Positions 61,916 to 64,000 of a DNA stretch of 64,000 nucleotides are shown here, piece after piece; positions within the stretch are counted from its first letter, which is position 1, and each line of letters begins with the position of its first letter. Below the pieces are notes generated by a model that was given only the letters and a program-made list of their open reading frames with translations, was not told the DNA's origin and searched no databases. The DNA is from Lachnospiraceae bacterium (lineage in GTDB: Bacteria > Bacillota > Clostridia > Lachnospirales > Lachnospiraceae): positions 62,001 to 126,000 of the forward strand of contig JAFUPV010000006.1 in NCBI GenBank assembly GCA_017472605.1. The letters run 5' to 3'. A program made the translations under genes and the position numbers.

Positions 61916-63370
61916 ATGAATCGTTTGGCAGGTCTGGAACCAGCACAGGTATTTACCTATTTTGAAGAAATCAGCAGGATCCCGCACGGATCCGGTGACA
62001 CGGAGCGGATCAGCAGCTATGTGGAATCCGTTTTAAAAGCAAATCATCTTCGATATGTCAGGGATGAGGCAAATAACATCATCGCATGGAAGGATGCTGC
62101 TGCCGGCTATGAAAATGCACCGGTTGTGATGCTTCAGGGACATCTGGACATGGTCAATGAAAAGACAACGCAGAGTACCCATGATTTCAGCAGAGATCCG
62201 CTGGAACTTTTTGTGGATGGCGATGAAATTGGTGCAAAGGACACAACACTGGGCGGCGATGACGGAATTGCTGTTGCGTATATGCTGGCGATTCTGACGG
62301 ATCCGTCTCTTGCCCACCCGGCGCTGGAGTGTGTGTTTACCGTAGACGAGGAAATCGGACTTCTTGGTGCAAATGTACTGGACCTTTCTTCCTGTCAGGC
62401 GAAGTATCTGATTAATCTGGATTCCGAAGACGAGGGGATTTTCCTCTGCGGCTGTGCGGGAGGAATCCGTGAGGATCTGATGCTTCCGATCCGGAAAGAG
62501 GAGATGGAGGCGGATTTCTGGAAAATTACCATTGATAACTGCCATGGAGGCCATTCCGGCATGGATATTGGAAAAGGCCGCTGCAATGCTCTGCTGATGG
62601 CAGGCAGACTTCTCTTTGATCTGGAAGAATCCGGAATTTCCTATCGTCTTGCAGTCTGCGAGGGCGGCCAGAAGGACAATGCGATTCCGAGATCTTCCAT
62701 GCTCATTGTTGCAACGGAAAAGGATTCTGAAGACAGCACCTTGATTGCGGATAATGTGAGATACCTGTTTGACGGATATAAAAAAGAATATCTGGTGTCC
62801 GATCCGGACATGACAGTGACAGTGGAGGAGACAGATGCAGTTCCGGTCATGGATCTTGTTTCTCAGATCAAGGTTCTGTTTTTGCTTCGCATGCTTCCGG
62901 CCGGTGTACAGGCAATGAGCCAGAACATCCCTGGTCTGGTTGAAACGTCCTTAAATACAGGAATCATGAAGACAAATGAGGACTGCTTTACCGTCAGCCA
63001 GTCAATCCGCAGCAATGTGAACGCCAGAAAATATGAGCTGGTCAATAAGCTGGCATTTCTTGTGGAGTATCTGGGCGGCGAAGCAGGAACAAGAGGCGAC
63101 TATCCGGGATGGGAATTCAATCCGGATTCCACCCTTCGTGTGCTGATGGCAGAGACCTGGAAGGAAATGACAGGAAAAGACGCGGCGATTGAAGCGATTC
63201 ATGCCGGTCTGGAATGCGGCATTATCTCAGAAAAGATGCCTGGCATTGACATCGTTTCCATGGGTCCGGACATGAAGGACATCCACACCCCGACAGAGCG
63301 CCTTGGAATTTCATCGACAAGACGCTGCTATGAATTCCTTCTGGAAGTGCTGAAGCGGATTCAGAATTAA
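61916..63370 (+). CDS. pepD: Aminoacyl-histidine dipeptidase (PepD, M20 family)
   Basis: This 484-residue zinc dipeptidase has EISRIPHGSGDTERISSYVE near the N-terminus, first metal motif LQGHLDMVNEK, DTTLGGDDGIAVAYMLAIL, the catalytic VFTVDEEIGLLGA and a dimerisation domain with DNCHGGHSGMDIGKGR. The C-terminal HAGLECGIISEKMPGID segment and a final metal-binding HTPTERL complete the M20C pattern. It cleaves Xaa-His dipeptides such as carnosine. The ATG at 61916 follows CAGGAGG. Confidence 0.95.
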   Translation: MNRLAGLEPAQVFTYFEEISRIPHGSGDTERISSYVESVLKANHLRYVRDEANNIIAWKDAAAGYENAPVVMLQGHLDMVNEKTTQSTHDFSRDPLELFVDGDEIGAKDTTLGGDDGIAVAYMLAILTDPSLAHPALECVFTVDEEIGLLGANVLDLSSCQAKYLINLDSEDEGIFLCGCAGGIREDLMLPIRKEEMEADFWKITIDNCHGGHSGMDIGKGRCNALLMAGRLLFDLEESGISYRLAVCEGGQKDNAIPRSSMLIVATEKDSEDSTLIADNVRYLFDGYKKEYLVSDPDMTVTVEETDAVPVMDLVSQIKVLFLLRMLPAGVQAMSQNIPGLVETSLNTGIMKTNEDCFTVSQSIRSNVNARKYELVNKLAFLVEYLGGEAGTRGDYPGWEFNPDSTLRVLMAETWKEMTGKDAAIEAIHAGLECGIISEKMPGIDIVSMGPDMKDIHTPTERLGISSTRRCYEFLLEVLKRIQN

Positions 63371-63399
63371 CTGAAATGTGAGAGAAAGGAATCATCCCA

Positions 63400-64000
63400 A
63401 TGGAATTACCGGTTCAGTTTCTTGAAAATATGAAAGAATTGCTTTCGCCGGAGGAATATCAGGCATATCTTGACAGCTATCAGGAAGAACGTGTCTATGG
63501 CCTGCGTGTGAATACCAATAAAATCACTCCGGAAGAATTCGAAACAATCTGTCCGTTTCCGATCAAACGGATTCCCTGGATCCCCAATGGTTATTACTAC
63601 GAGGGCAGTTCCAAACCGGCAAAGGATCCCTACTATTTTGCCGGCCTGTACTACCTGCAGGAGCCGTCAGCCATGACACCGGCCTGGGAGCTTCCCATTG
63701 AGCCGGGTGACCGTGTACTGGATCTCTGTGCAGCTCCGGGAGGCAAAAGCACGGAGCTGGTGGCAAAGCTGAAAGGAAAAGGAATTCTGGTCAGCAATGA
63801 CATCAGCAATTCCCGTGCCAAAGCGCTTCTGAAGAATCTGGAACTGTTCGGAATTCCCAATGCGCTGATCACCAGTGAAGCGCCCTATAAGCTGGCAGAA
63901 CGGTTTCAGGGATATTTCGATAAGATTCTGATCGATGCGCCCTGTTCCGGAGAAGGCATGTTCCGCAAGGATCAGGCAGTGATCAGAAGCTGGATTGAGC
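63400..64000 (+). CDS. rRNA cytosine-C5-methyltransferase (RsmF-like), partial
   Basis: An ATG at 63400 after GAGAAAGGA opens a frame that runs off the window (200 codons seen). It shows the NSUN/RsmB-F pattern: RVYGLRVNTNKITPEEFE, LYYLQEPSAMTPAWELPIEP, SAM motif VLDLCAAPGGKSTELVAKL, and catalytic DAPCSGEGMFRK. It methylates cytosine C5 of rRNA; the C-terminal half, including any PUA-like domain, lies beyond the end. Start and family are clear. Confidence 0.93.
   Translation, partial: MELPVQFLENMKELLSPEEYQAYLDSYQEERVYGLRVNTNKITPEEFETICPFPIKRIPWIPNGYYYEGSSKPAKDPYYFAGLYYLQEPSAMTPAWELPIEPGDRVLDLCAAPGGKSTELVAKLKGKGILVSNDISNSRAKALLKNLELFGIPNALITSEAPYKLAERFQGYFDKILIDAPCSGEGMFRKDQAVIRSWIE

Noticed and set aside
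1-64000. tRNA, rRNA, insertion sequence or prophage genes
   Set aside because: None were seen on either strand; the accessory stretch shows decay but no transposase, integrase or clear attachment site.

Overview
The window looks like a chromosomal segment of an endospore-forming Clostridia, most likely a Lachnospiraceae-type Firmicute. It holds spoIIIAA-AH, spoIVB, spo0A, gerW, ylbJ and an alpha/beta-type SASP, strong AGGAGG ribosome binding sites, TTGACA/TATAAT promoters and mid-range GC. This assignment rests on gene content and order; no marker rRNA is present.

Layout. (1) 1-19.4 kb is a Gram-positive type IV pilus operon: major pilin, prepilin peptidase, PilC, PilM, PilN, PilO, PilB, PilT, a giant 3395-residue prepilin and three small minor-pilin-like proteins. 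(2) 19.5-24.8 kb is the complete spoIIIA operon (AA to AH) behind a candidate sigma-E promoter. (3) 24.8-35.2 kb is the conserved block Asp23 protein-nusB-xseA-xseB-ispA-dxs-tlyA-nadK-argR-recN-spoIVB. (4) 35.2-41.5 kb is an accessory stretch that splits the usual spoIVB-spo0A pair. It holds a deleted acyltransferase, a frameshifted MerR regulator beside an aldo/keto reductase with a MerR-type promoter, a flavin reductase, a fused remnant of regulator genes, a LURP-one-like protein, two small unknowns and a glycosidase. (5) 41.6-44.3 kb has spo0A and a glycogen synthase with an unusual charged tail. (6) 44.4-64 kb is housekeeping: rqcH, yicC, remA, gmk, rpoZ, rimO, pgsA, a cluster of uncharacterised genes ending in gerW, rpmB, Asp23/fakA-like/recG, sasP, rsmD, coaD, ylbJ, pepD and a truncated rRNA methyltransferase gene.

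How it fits together. The pilus operon encodes both an extension (PilB) and a retraction (PilT) motor, so it should make retractile pili. Its most striking part is the giant protein: a standard prepilin N-terminus carries about 3300 residues of GLUG-like, Ig/fibronectin-like and low-complexity Thr/Glu/Pro modules. That is the architecture expected of a pilus-borne adhesin or tip protein rather than a structural pilin. Sporulation genes are spread over the window and several carry recognisable sigma-E or sigma-G promoter candidates. The accessory stretch shows repeated decay (single-base frameshifts, an internal deletion, a chimeric remnant), consistent with insertion and erosion between two core sporulation genes.

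Limits: all names come from reading motifs and gene order by eye. No database search, alignment or structure prediction was run.
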